Shown piece by piece: positions 1-6,366 of a stretch of 36,919 nt of DNA. The notes under the pieces are model-generated. The model saw only the letters and a program-made list of their open reading frames with translations. It did no database searches and was not told the DNA's origin. Position numbers and translations under genes: made by a program. Each line of letters starts with the position of its first letter. The first letter of the stretch is position 1. Source of the DNA: a virus; the IMG/VR virus record IMGVR_UViG_3300027909_000046, positions 1 through 36,919 of that record. One strand, written 5' to 3'.

Positions 1-115
1 CTTTAAAAAGAGCATTATCCCTTATTTGTAAAAGATTATTGTATGCTTTATCGCATCTCTTAACCCTTTCAAGAACTTCTATTAATTGGTCAATTGTATC
101 ACTTGTATTGCTCAT
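1..115 (-). CDS. Partial small protein, 3' end outside the window
   Basis: The start codon (ATG read on the minus strand, at 115-113) follows a good Shine-Dalgarno (AAAGGATG). The frame stays open for 38 codons to the window edge, so only the N-terminus is seen. The visible part begins MSNTSDTIDQLIEVLERVKR and is charged and helix-forming. It lies 23 nt downstream of the YqaJ-like nuclease gene on the same strand, so it is probably the next gene of that minus-strand operon. I do not recognise it and assign no function. Confidence 0.6.
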   Translation of the reverse strand, partial: MSNTSDTIDQLIEVLERVKRCDKAYNNLLQIRDNALFK

Positions 116-138
116 ACATCATCCTTTTATTCAATTGT

Positions 139-1008
139 TTATTCAATCTCTGTCAATTTCCAGTATGTTGATACAGGCTTTCTGTATTGCTCAAGATCAA
201 TGTTTTTCAATTGTTCTATAGAACTGTAGTCAATTGTTCCTTTTTTGGTAATCTTTTGGGTTTTTAATCCAGCACCCTTACAGTTATACCCTCTACTCAA
301 ATCAATGAGTATATCCCTGTATGTTTGTTCTTGTTCTTCCATCTCTTTAAGACGTTTCTTCGCCATCTTCCATAGTTGGGCAGCCTCATGCCACTTGTCG
401 TCTGGACGGGGCATAAAATCCATGTCTGTCGGCTCAGGGGGAATCTGAACACGCAATAGATGAAGGAATTGCGAAGCCTTTAAGATCATTTTTTGGATGA
501 AATCATTATCACGGGGGATAACAATTATATGTCCTTCTTCACCGTAAAAAGATTCGAAATGACATTGCTCACATCCAGTAACAAACATCTGCCATTGAGT
601 TTGACAGATATATTCTTGATTTATTTTACCGGACAAATGCCGTTGGTGCACCATCTCACCAGGACATTTAGCCTCAACAAGTATTTTACCATCCTCTGAG
701 ATACCATCTAATGAAGCAATAGCCCATTCATACTCCTCAGATTGTACGGTGAAATCATACAGTTTACATCCCAATATACCTTCTGCCCATGCAATAGCTT
801 TTTTTTCTAAAGCACTTCCCCTTTCCATTGCTATGTTAGTTTCTCTTACCCTTAATCCCATCTTTTCTTCCCAAAGCATTAACGGGGAACGATAAGCAGA
901 CATACCCATTATAGGGGCTAAATCTGTGGCGCTTATACATTTACGGCGAATTTCTAGCCATTCTTCGCTTTTCTGTTTAACACTTAATACTTTCATATGT
1001 GTTTCCAT
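139..1008 (-). CDS. YqaJ-like viral recombinase / lambda-type exonuclease
   Basis: This 289-residue protein matches the YqaJ family (lambda exonuclease-like, PD-(D/E)XK fold), which resects dsDNA ends for phage recombination. Visible family signatures, in order, are SEEWLEIRR at about 14-22, MGMSAY at 34-39, MERG at 61-64, LDG with the catalytic-type Asp at 101, and EAK at 112-114 (Glu112, Lys114), followed by a QTQWQMFVTG helix at 136-145. Length is normal for the family. The annotated start at 1008 has only an A-rich leader. A start at 996 (MKVLSV) preceded by GGAAAC is an alternative. The gene sits in one minus-strand operon with an SSB-like gene, the usual partnership for replication and recombination. 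A single-strand annealing protein was not recognised nearby. Confidence 0.88.
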   Translation of the reverse strand: METHMKVLSVKQKSEEWLEIRRKCISATDLAPIMGMSAYRSPLMLWEEKMGLRVRETNIAMERGSALEKKAIAWAEGILGCKLYDFTVQSEEYEWAIASLDGISEDGKILVEAKCPGEMVHQRHLSGKINQEYICQTQWQMFVTGCEQCHFESFYGEEGHIIVIPRDNDFIQKMILKASQFLHLLRVQIPPEPTDMDFMPRPDDKWHEAAQLWKMAKKRLKEMEEQEQTYRDILIDLSRGYNCKGAGLKTQKITKKGTIDYSSIEQLKNIDLEQYRKPVSTYWKLTEIE

Positions 1009-1395
1009 CTTTTTTTGTGTTTTATATTATATATAGTGGAAGGGTTTACATTTAATTCACTAGCCAGAGTAGTCCCAAAAACACCTTTATCCATTTGTGA
1101 TCTTATATGAATAATATCTTCATTTTTAAGTTTTGATAAAGGTGATCTTTCCGTTCTATAATTTATGGACAAATATTCCACTCATTAATTCTTGCTTCAT
1201 CGGCCCATGACTCGTAGACCAGTTTCCTGTTCCGCCGCCAGAGGAGTCTCCACAAGCGTAAATTCCCGGGGAACTCCCGGTATAATAGTTTAACAAATTT
1301 CTTGATTTTTGTGCAGGAAGAATTGAAATAACAAAAAGTTTACCGAATTTTTGTCCAATAAATTTTTCATAAGATTTTTTTTCTTTTTCTCTCAT
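993..1395 (-). pseudogene. Decayed HNH-type homing endonuclease remnant
   Basis: Two overlapping short frames together look like the two ends of one broken gene. The upstream frame (1395-1156) opens with KFIGQKFGKLFVIS, the N-terminal signature often seen in phage HNH/AP2 proteins, and then turns into Gly/Ser-rich sequence unlike any domain. The downstream frame (1181-993) carries SPLSKLKNEDIIHIR and ends INPST-like HTH text finishing KRWKHI. That is the C-terminal DNA-binding tail typical of HNH homing endonucleases; compare the intact gene at 22572-23090, ending GRRWSHVN. No HNH catalytic motif survives between them. It lies between the SSB-like and YqaJ-like genes. The assignment of the N-terminal half is less sure than that of the C-terminal half. 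Confidence 0.5.
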
Positions 1396-1451
1396 TTCAT
1401 TCCTCTAAGCAGGTACACAATCCAGGGGTAGACTGTGTACCCATATTATTA

Positions 1452-2192
1452 TTAAAAGGGCACGTCTTCGTTGTTTAACGCCATATGAACATTTCTCATT
1501 TCACGAGTTTTATCTAATAACCGTTTGAATGAGTCATAAGGTAAATCTATGATTTTTTTACCACTGTCAGTTAATTTTTTATTCACTTCTTTTTGATAAT
1601 CATCGGAGCAACATGATAACATTTCACATAGTTCATCAACTTCATTTTCTGTGGGTCTGCTATTTTCTGTTATTTTTATAAAAATCCCAGGTGTGTGTAC
1701 TCTATGATTTTTGTCAAATGGGTCGCCATTATCAAACAAGGCTTCTAGGTTACAAGGCTTTTCATTAAAAGCATCAATTATTTCAGGGGATAACTCTTTA
1801 TGTGGAAGAGGATTAACTTCATATTCTGTATCTATCCCAGAACCTGTTTTAACAATTTTTATATCATATTGAGATACGTCTCCCCAATCTTTGTCTTGTG
1901 ATAGAGCCTGAATCCTGTTACGGATGCTGGCTTGGGTAAGGTGTAATATTTTTATCTGTCTATCATTATAGCAATAAACCACCATGGCCCAGAAATGGCG
2001 CACAGGTTTACTCGGATCAACAGATTGCGCAGGTTTATTTTCAAACCTAAATCTAATAGGTTTTTTGTCAAGCCAATCCTCCCAACCTAAAATAGGTCTA
2101 GTGAGGATACGAAATTTATTCTCTCCCTCTAATATTTTCATATAGCTTGAGTTTGTTGAGGGAGCCTTATATTCTGGGGGTAAAAATGACAT
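1452..2192 (-). CDS. Phage single-stranded DNA-binding protein (SSB-like)
   Basis: A 246-residue protein of a phage ssDNA-binding type. The N-terminal part has KILEGENKFRIL followed by GWEDW, KKPIRFR and RHFWAMVVYCYN, a pattern I know from phage gp32/SSB-like proteins. The last residues are NNEDVPF, closely matching the acidic SSB tip (E. coli SSB ends DDDIPF) that recruits host replication proteins. The start at 2192 has an AAGGAAAA Shine-Dalgarno. It is in the minus-strand operon with the YqaJ-like exonuclease, which fits coating of single strands made during resection or replication. The fold assignment rests on motif memory, since no search was possible. Confidence 0.75.
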   Translation of the reverse strand: MSFLPPEYKAPSTNSSYMKILEGENKFRILTRPILGWEDWLDKKPIRFRFENKPAQSVDPSKPVRHFWAMVVYCYNDRQIKILHLTQASIRNRIQALSQDKDWGDVSQYDIKIVKTGSGIDTEYEVNPLPHKELSPEIIDAFNEKPCNLEALFDNGDPFDKNHRVHTPGIFIKITENSRPTENEVDELCEMLSCCSDDYQKEVNKKLTDSGKKIIDLPYDSFKRLLDKTREMRNVHMALNNEDVPF

Positions 2193-2243
2193 TTGTTTTT
2201 CCTTTTGTTATGAAACTCACGTTGAGCTTCTTTTTTTGTTTGT

Positions 2244-2519
2244 TTATTCTTGTTGTTGTTTAAGTAAATCTCTTACTAATTCTTTTGTTTTCTCAAAAAG
2301 AAGATTGAATGTTGCATCATCAATTCCTTTTTCTATGAGTGTTTTACAATAAGTTAAACCTAAAGCTGCAATTACTGTATGCTCCTCCTGCGGTAGACTT
2401 TTCAAGAATTTAATTATTTTATTTGATGTAATCATTAATTGAGCTAATTCATTTGACGATTCAATTTCTTTAAGTTTTTCTTCAGCTTTTTTCATAAAAG
2501 CTTTCATTTCTTCACTCAT
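2244..2519 (-). CDS. Small helical protein of unknown function
   Basis: 91 residues, strongly charged and predicted helical (opens MSEEMKAFMKKAEEKLKEIE, ends with DLLKQQQE). No cysteines arranged for metal binding and no membrane segment. Its start overlaps the stop of the upstream gene by 4 nt (ATGA arrangement), indicating translational coupling in the minus-strand operon. It is placed between the acidic and unknown early proteins and the SSB-like gene, so a role in replication or recombination accessory functions is possible but unproven. I do not recognise a family. Confidence 0.7.
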   Translation of the reverse strand: MSEEMKAFMKKAEEKLKEIESSNELAQLMITSNKIIKFLKSLPQEEHTVIAALGLTYCKTLIEKGIDDATFNLLFEKTKELVRDLLKQQQE

Positions 2520-2758
2520 GACTTTAACTCATATTTATTCATGTTGTGTAGATAATCACTCAATCTTTTCAAAGACTCCGATCGTCTTTCAATTTTCAGT
2601 GTCTCTTTTCCCATATCTACATCCAAGATGTAAGACATGTTTGACAAAGCTCTATTAATAATAGCAAGATCAAGTTCACCCTTGGAGGTAAGCTCTCTGG
2701 TTAAAGTTTGTAAACCTAACTTTAAGAGATGTATCTCATTTTGTGTTAAAGTAAGCAT
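2516..2758 (-). CDS. Small early protein of unknown function
   Basis: 80 residues from the preferred start MLTLTQNEIHLLKLG at 2758. That start has an AAGGGGG-type Shine-Dalgarno about 7 nt upstream. An in-frame ATG at 2782 would add eight residues but lacks a comparable site. The protein is helical and mixed-charge and has no recognisable motif. Its start lies 13 nt inside the end of the acidic protein gene (2746-2913), and its stop overlaps the next start, so three consecutive genes are translationally linked. Confidence 0.68.
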   Translation of the reverse strand: MLTLTQNEIHLLKLGLQTLTRELTSKGELDLAIINRALSNMSYILDVDMGKETLKIERRSESLKRLSDYLHNMNKYELKS

Positions 2759-2913
2759 AATTCGCACCCCCTTCGGCAGCATCTAATTTCTTCTTCTTCT
2801 TCATCCATTTCAATGATGGCGTCATCATCGATGGCGTCATCATCCTGATCGTCTATCTCTCTTCCTTGCATTGCCTTAATTTCATCAAAGCTAAACTGTG
2901 TCCAATAGCTCAT
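2746..2913 (-). CDS. Very acidic small protein, first gene of the minus operon
   Basis: 55 residues starting MSYWTQFSFDEIK, with a perfect AAGGAG Shine-Dalgarno 6 nt before the ATG at 2913. The middle is a run of Asp and Glu (DDQDDDAIDDD, EMDEEEEE), partly encoded by a repeated GATGGCGTCATCAT-type unit on the plus strand at 2815-2842. The tail has CCRRGCELC, four cysteines that could bind metal but may be fortuitous, because the downstream gene overlaps here. The acidic body recalls DNA-mimic or SSB-tip-like phage proteins, but this is only a resemblance in composition. It is the promoter-proximal gene of the recombination operon. Confidence 0.6.
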   Translation of the reverse strand: MSYWTQFSFDEIKAMQGREIDDQDDDAIDDDAIIEMDEEEEEIRCCRRGCELCLL

Positions 2914-3000
2914 TTGTTACTCCTTATGTTTTTGTTATCTCGCATCCGCTACAACCGTCAGACCTAAGTCTTTTGGGAGACTGTTTGCTTGATAAACACA

Positions 3001-3030
3001 ATCCTATCAGATAAATGGCATTTAATGCAA
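3001..3030 (-). promoter_or_regulatory. Candidate promoter for the minus-strand recombination operon
   Basis: Read on the minus strand, TTGCAT (3030-3025) and TAGGAT (3006-3001) are separated by 18 nt, a plausible sigma70-type promoter. The -35 box overlaps the palindrome at 3018-3028, so a repressor bound there would block it. About 90 nt of leader would precede the first gene. Inferred from consensus only. Confidence 0.4.
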
Positions 3031-3086
3031 CATGAAAAGAGATAAAACATCACATTTCATGCTAGAAAAATATAACATTTAATGTT
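3018..3086. promoter_or_regulatory. Three operator-like palindromes in the divergent control region
   Basis: Three related sites are seen: GCATTTAATGC (3018-3028, perfect), ACATTTCATGC (3052-3062, imperfect) and AACATTTAATGTT (3074-3086, perfect). Their centres are 34 and 23 bp apart. They lie between the divergent minus operon and the plus operon whose first two genes encode Cro-like HTH proteins, the usual layout of a phage repressor switch. Which protein binds is inference. Confidence 0.55.
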
Positions 3087-3109
3087 ACCATACAATAAAA
3101 GGAGGTCTT

Positions 3110-3646
3110 ATGGAGACTTTTATGAAGAAGGTAATAAAAATGGAAAACGGCTGCTGGGAATGGCAAGGAAATTTAAACAAGCAAGGGTATGGAAGTTTTT
3201 ATTTTGAAAAAAAAAGTATAGGCGCTCATAGAGCATCTTGGTTAATATTTAAAGGTGAAATACCTGAAAAATTATTTGTATGTCACACTTGCGATAACCC
3301 TAAGTGTGTAAATCCCGAACATTTATTTTTAGGAAATGCAAAAATGAACTCAGACGATATGAGGAAAAAAAATAGAAGTTTTTTCCAAAAATTAAAAGAA
3401 GAGGCACATCGTTTCGCTACTAAAAGAGGATGTTATAAACCTCATCCATTGGAAGTATATTTTGAAGAAAACGACATTGCTATTAGTAAAGCAGCAAAAA
3501 GGATGAAAATAAGTATGTCACATTTACATCGAATACTTAGAAAAACACATTATCCATCGTTAAAATTAGCATATAAAATCGAAAGATACACAAAAGGGAA
3601 GGTTTCACTTAAAGAAGTTATACAACCAGACGAAGGAGTTTTATGA
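3110..3646 (+). CDS. HNH endonuclease fused to a C-terminal Cro-like HTH domain
   Basis: 178 residues with two parts. Residues about 14-85 are an HNH homing-endonuclease domain: GCWEWQG at 14-20, GAHRASW at 38-44, and the zinc/HNH core VCHTCDNPKCVNPEHLFLG at 57-75. Residues about 113-170 look like a helix-turn-helix of the Cro/YdaS kind (LEVYFEENDIAISKAAKRM, then SHLHRILR, ending GKVSLKEV). This is close in plan to the next gene, whose protein has only the HTH. The start at 3110 has a strong AGGAGG Shine-Dalgarno. The gene directly follows the operator-like palindromes, and its stop overlaps the next start. HNH proteins often carry small DNA-binding tails, but usually not a repressor-type one, so dual nuclease/regulator use is possible. 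Nuclease family: confident. Regulatory role: inference. Confidence 0.82.
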   Translation: METFMKKVIKMENGCWEWQGNLNKQGYGSFYFEKKSIGAHRASWLIFKGEIPEKLFVCHTCDNPKCVNPEHLFLGNAKMNSDDMRKKNRSFFQKLKEEAHRFATKRGCYKPHPLEVYFEENDIAISKAAKRMKISMSHLHRILRKTHYPSLKLAYKIERYTKGKVSLKEVIQPDEGVL

Positions 3647-3891
3647 AGTTAATAGAATATTTACTTGATAAAGATGAGTATGAATTTGCAGACCGATTAT
3701 TAGTAACAAAGGCATATTTACACTCAATATCGGTTGGGAATGCAAGACCATCGAAAAGATTAGCAAAATTAATTGAAATTCAAAGTGGGGGTGAAGTTAC
3801 TTCTGCTGAATTATTTTTAAATCCACATCCATTAAGAAAAAAATGCCCAGAATGTGGACAATATATGAAGAGGAGAAAAAATGAAGTTTGA
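3643..3891 (+). CDS. Cro-like HTH regulator with C-terminal zinc knuckle
   Basis: 82 residues. The first about 60 form a Cro/YdaS-like helix-turn-helix (IEYLLDKDEYEFADRLLVTK, AYLHSISVGNARPSKRLAKL), where the N-R-P-S segment is typical of the turn after the recognition helix. The C-terminus has CPECGQYM, half of a zinc ribbon. The start overlaps the previous stop by 4 nt and the stop overlaps the next start, so it is made together with the HNH-HTH fusion. It is the best candidate for the protein that binds the palindromes at 3018-3086, by position only. Confidence 0.65.
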   Translation: MKLIEYLLDKDEYEFADRLLVTKAYLHSISVGNARPSKRLAKLIEIQSGGEVTSAELFLNPHPLRKKCPECGQYMKRRKNEV

Positions 3892-4180
3892 ACTTATCGG
3901 CTTCTACGGAGCCAGCGAAGAGCAAAAAAAGAAGAGAAAAAACTTACTCGGAACAATCCATGTTTACTGCATTGATGCAGACTTAGACATCCGAGGGATA
4001 CAAGTATTTAAAACAAGCAACAGCATGTTTTTTGCTATGCCTCACTTCAGAGCGATTGACGAGGATGGAAATAAGGTAACTTATCCGCATCTCAGATTTA
4101 CGGATAAGATCAATCAGAAAAAGTTTATGTGCTTTCTCCATGAAGTTTGTAAGAAAAAGATTGAGAAGGAGCTTAAGTAA
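3881..4180 (+). CDS. Conserved-looking small early protein, function unknown
   Basis: 99 residues, beta-rich in the middle (GTIHVYCIDADLDIRGIQVF, then SNSMFFAMPHF and VTYPHLRFTD) with a basic helical tail. The pattern of short strands followed by a PHLRF-type segment resembles a small early-region protein found in several phages and loosely SpoVG-like sequences, but I cannot place it firmly. It overlaps the HTH gene by 11 nt and is the last gene before a cluster of terminator-like hairpins. Confidence 0.6.
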   Translation: MKFELIGFYGASEEQKKKRKNLLGTIHVYCIDADLDIRGIQVFKTSNSMFFAMPHFRAIDEDGNKVTYPHLRFTDKINQKKFMCFLHEVCKKKIEKELK

Positions 4181-4185
4181 AAAAA

Positions 4186-4201
4186 AGCCCCGAGAGGGGC
4201 T
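4186..4201 (-). terminator. Hairpin with U-run in the minus direction
   Basis: AGCCCC-GAGA-GGGGCT is a perfect 6-bp stem. On the minus strand it is followed by eight T residues, as in an intrinsic terminator. On the plus strand no T-run follows. It lies 5 nt after the stop of the gene ending at 4180. Confidence 0.6.
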
Positions 4202-4248
4202 AAGGTAACAAAAAACATTGGTTGCAATGAAATGAAATGGTTAAAAAA

Positions 4249-4276
4249 GCGACCCCTTATAGGTCGCCGGATTTTT
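4249..4276. terminator. Bidirectional terminator-like hairpin
   Basis: GCGACC (4249-4254) pairs with GGTCGC (4262-4267) around a 7-nt loop. The plus strand continues CGGATTTTT and the minus strand continues with six T residues directly, so it could stop transcription both ways. It probably ends the plus-strand regulator operon 3110-4180. Confidence 0.6.
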
Positions 4277-4298
4277 CTCAAAGGAATCTTTCTCAAAA

Positions 4299-4314
4299 AG
4301 CCCCTTTCGGGGCT
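4299..4314 (-). terminator. Second minus-direction terminator hairpin
   Basis: AGCCCC-TTTC-GGGGCT has the same stem as the hairpin at 4186-4201. On the minus strand the loop reads GAAA and five T residues follow. Together with 4186 and 4249 this makes three consecutive stops for transcription coming from the right. Confidence 0.58.
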
Positions 4315-4420
4315 GCAAACAAGGAATTTTACATGAGAAATTTTATCTTACTTTTGTTGCCTCTGTAAGTCAAGTTTTAATTGCAGAAAATGAAGTGTAA
4401 GAATAATGTAGAAAAAGTGA

Positions 4421-4532
4421 CATGCAAGTATCGAGCTCGCATGCCATAGACTAATTTAAAGTAGATTAGTTAAGGGGACAGCCCGATGGCGATCGGGCTT
4501 CTGATAACTACAGATACAAATCCAAGTTATCA
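4421..4532. repeat. Ladder of consecutive inverted repeats
   Basis: Four separate inverted repeats stand in a row in this gene-free stretch: CATGC/GCATG (4421-4425 with 4439-4443), ACTAAT/ATTAGT (4450-4455 with 4465-4470), AGCCCGAT/ATCGGGCT with a 4-nt loop (4480-4499), and TGATAACT/AGTTATCA (4502-4509 with 4525-4532). None has a T-run, so they are not ordinary terminators. They lie directly upstream of a replication-protein-like gene. A replication origin or a structured 5' leader are the two obvious readings. The rest of 4181-4577 holds only terminator hairpins and no convincing gene. Confidence 0.55.
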
Positions 4533-4534
4533 TA

Positions 4535-4572
4535 ACCCCTCTTTTTTATCAATACGCGATATCATGAGGGGT
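4535..4572 (+). promoter_or_regulatory. Shine-Dalgarno masked by an upstream complementary sequence
   Basis: ACCCCTC at 4535-4541 is perfectly complementary to GAGGGGT at 4566-4572. The latter is the Shine-Dalgarno of the gene at 4578, 5 nt before its ATG. Folding would hide the ribosome site in a 7-bp stem with a 24-nt loop. This is seen directly; that it regulates translation is inference. Confidence 0.55.
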
Positions 4573-4577
4573 AAATC

Positions 4578-5597
4578 ATGTCAGAAAAAATACAAAAATA
4601 TTCATCATCAAAAACAATCACACGAGATCAAGTTTTAGAAGAGTACACAAAAGCTTTCCATTCAACTAAGCGCGGTGGATTTACACAAGTCGCCGATATC
4701 ATCGACGATTTAACATATATTGAAATGAGAGTCGGAAAAGATGGAATCGCAGAATATCATCGAAACAGGCTAACACCACTTGAAAAAGACCTATACCGCG
4801 TTATCTTTAAAACTTGCGGCTACAAAGACACTTGTTGGAAAACAACATTAACACTCGCCGAAGAAGTTAACTGCTCGACAGGCACAATCGTCAATTCAAA
4901 AAGGATTCTTAACGAGTCATTCGAGCAGCTAGATGGACATAGCTTGATTGAAATCGAGGTAAAATCTCAATTCACAATCGCCGCAGATCCCGAGACAGGT
5001 AAAGAACGGATAATCAATAAGAGGGACAAACACTACATCAAATGCAATCATATATATAATTATTCAAAAGCTTACATGAAGGTTAAGAAGCATCTCCCAA
5101 AATTAAAGCTGGGCAAACTATCAGATCAAGAGGCTGAAGTTGCTATTGAAAAGATGAGACAAGGGCAGGAGGGCTTAACTCCTCACTCATTTGTTCATAA
5201 CTGGGGGGCACGTTCAATAGGTGAAAACGCCGATGGGGCAAATTTAGCTAATGAACGCGCCCTTAGGGGGGCAGATTCAACAGATGAAGCTATACATATA
5301 CATACACCCAAATTTCATTCTTATGACAAACCAAACCACGTGCGAACAAGCGCACAAGAAATGCTTTTAAAAGATGATGAAGTAGCAAACAATGCTTCCG
5401 ATGTATTTGCTTGGCTAAAAATGTTCGGCGTAAATGAAAAAGTAGTAAACGACGTACTTCATAGATTTACAGTGAATTCGATTGCCAAAGAAATTAACCT
5501 CTTTATTCGTAATCAAAATCAAATTGTAGTGAAAAAATCCTGGGTAGGTGTGCTTTTGGATAAAATAAACAGAAATTGCTGTAGACCTTGCGACTAA
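4578..5597 (+). CDS. Winged-helix protein, probable replication initiator
   Basis: 339 residues. Residues about 66-140 contain LTPLEKDLYRVIFKTCG and then TLTLAEEVNCSTGTI, the pattern of a winged helix-turn-helix like those in phage and plasmid replication proteins. Strands ending KHYIKCNHIYNYS follow. The middle (about 190-260) is low in structure and polar, and the last about 70 residues are again helical (FAWLKMFGVNEKVVNDVL). The start has a strong GAGGGG site that can be masked by an upstream complement. The gene follows a ladder of inverted repeats, as an initiator next to its origin would. No helicase or primase motif is present. A transcription factor role cannot be excluded. Confidence 0.55.
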   Translation: MSEKIQKYSSSKTITRDQVLEEYTKAFHSTKRGGFTQVADIIDDLTYIEMRVGKDGIAEYHRNRLTPLEKDLYRVIFKTCGYKDTCWKTTLTLAEEVNCSTGTIVNSKRILNESFEQLDGHSLIEIEVKSQFTIAADPETGKERIINKRDKHYIKCNHIYNYSKAYMKVKKHLPKLKLGKLSDQEAEVAIEKMRQGQEGLTPHSFVHNWGARSIGENADGANLANERALRGADSTDEAIHIHTPKFHSYDKPNHVRTSAQEMLLKDDEVANNASDVFAWLKMFGVNEKVVNDVLHRFTVNSIAKEINLFIRNQNQIVVKKSWVGVLLDKINRNCCRPCD

Positions 5598-5612
5598 ACT
5601 TATCGATTTTTC

Positions 5613-5641
5613 TTGATCGCACATTCATATTGTGATATGGT
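5613..5641 (+). promoter_or_regulatory. Candidate sigma70-type promoter
   Basis: TTGATC (5613-5618) and TATGGT (5636-5641) are spaced by 17 nt in the 98-nt gap before the gene at 5696. Each box keeps most consensus bases. Consensus match only. Confidence 0.38.
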
Positions 5642-5695
5642 ATTCACCAAAACACTTTAAGAAATGAACTTATAGTGAGGAAACAGGTGAATAGT

Positions 5696-5983
5696 ATGAA
5701 CGTTATCACATGCGCGGATAGTTTTTTCGAATACTTAATGACTTTGTCCGAGATTGAGCTAAAGTTATTTTTATTCTTGTGCTCAAGAACGCAATCAGCA
5801 CCAGTTCATCTCCTTTTCAAGGAAATAAAAAAGGGGACTGGTCTTTGCAAGAATAGCCAGATTAAAGCAACTAATTTGTTATCGGACAAAAAATTGATAT
5901 GTCGATTGAAAATAGGAAAAAAGGGCACAGAGAAAAGCATCTACTCAGTAAATGTTGAGTATATATTAAAGAATTGGAAATGA
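5696..5983 (+). CDS. Small winged-helix-type DNA-binding protein
   Basis: 95 residues from ATG 5696, which has AGGTGA about 6 nt upstream. A GTG at 5675 would add seven residues without a site. The sequence FFEYLMTLSEIELKLFLFLC, then IKKGTGLCKNSQIKATNLLSDKKLI and a basic hairpin GKKGTEKSIYSV, reads as a winged helix of the MarR/Rep-N kind: recognition helix around KNSQIKATNLL, then the wing. It sits between the putative initiator and replication-associated genes, with its own candidate promoter at 5613-5641. A role in replication or local regulation is inferred. Confidence 0.55.
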   Translation: MNVITCADSFFEYLMTLSEIELKLFLFLCSRTQSAPVHLLFKEIKKGTGLCKNSQIKATNLLSDKKLICRLKIGKKGTEKSIYSVNVEYILKNWK

Positions 5984-5990
5984 AGGTTAT

Positions 5991-6365
5991 ATGGATAAAT
6001 TCAAAATAAATAAATACAACGATGAATTTTTTGTAATTGTAAAATCAAAATTCGATGAAAAAGAATGGGATGTCGTAGGGAAAGGAAAAACTGAATTGGA
6101 AGCAGTTTCTTTTGCATTAAATATGTACATTTCTACTGAAAAAAATTATGTTGATTGCTTTGAAAGCGCATTCAAAGAATTTTCAAATTCGTTAGTAGAT
6201 GATGGGCTATATCTCAAAGAGAAGTTTTCCGCTAAGATTATAAAAACAGTTGTAAGACTTGATAGTGATAACCCTTTTGAGTTCTCACGTTTCTATCAAG
6301 GTGATGATGGGGAAATAGATCCTTTAAATGATTATATATGTATTTCCTCAGTATCGGATGGATGA
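5991..6365 (+). CDS. Hypothetical protein with N-terminal dsRBD-like or DUF-type fold
   Basis: 124 residues starting MDKFKINKYNDEFFVIVKSK, with AAGGT upstream. The first 45 residues alternate strands and a helix (VVGKGKTELEAVSFALNM), as in small phage proteins with an alpha/beta fold. The rest is acidic (DSDNPFEFSRFYQGDDGEI). No catalytic motif is visible and I do not recognise a family. It lies 7 nt downstream of the winged-helix gene and abuts the next gene, so it is co-transcribed. Confidence 0.6.
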   Translation: MDKFKINKYNDEFFVIVKSKFDEKEWDVVGKGKTELEAVSFALNMYISTEKNYVDCFESAFKEFSNSLVDDGLYLKEKFSAKIIKTVVRLDSDNPFEFSRFYQGDDGEIDPLNDYICISSVSDG

Positions 6366-6366
6366 A

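Noticed and set aside
1-700. Plus-strand frames at 39-221, 245-448 and 493-699
   Set aside because: They are shadows of the YqaJ-like gene and its downstream neighbour on the minus strand.
4333-4368. Leader peptide of 11 residues (MRNFILLLLPL)
   Set aside because: No ribosome site and no attenuator logic nearby; a chance short frame.
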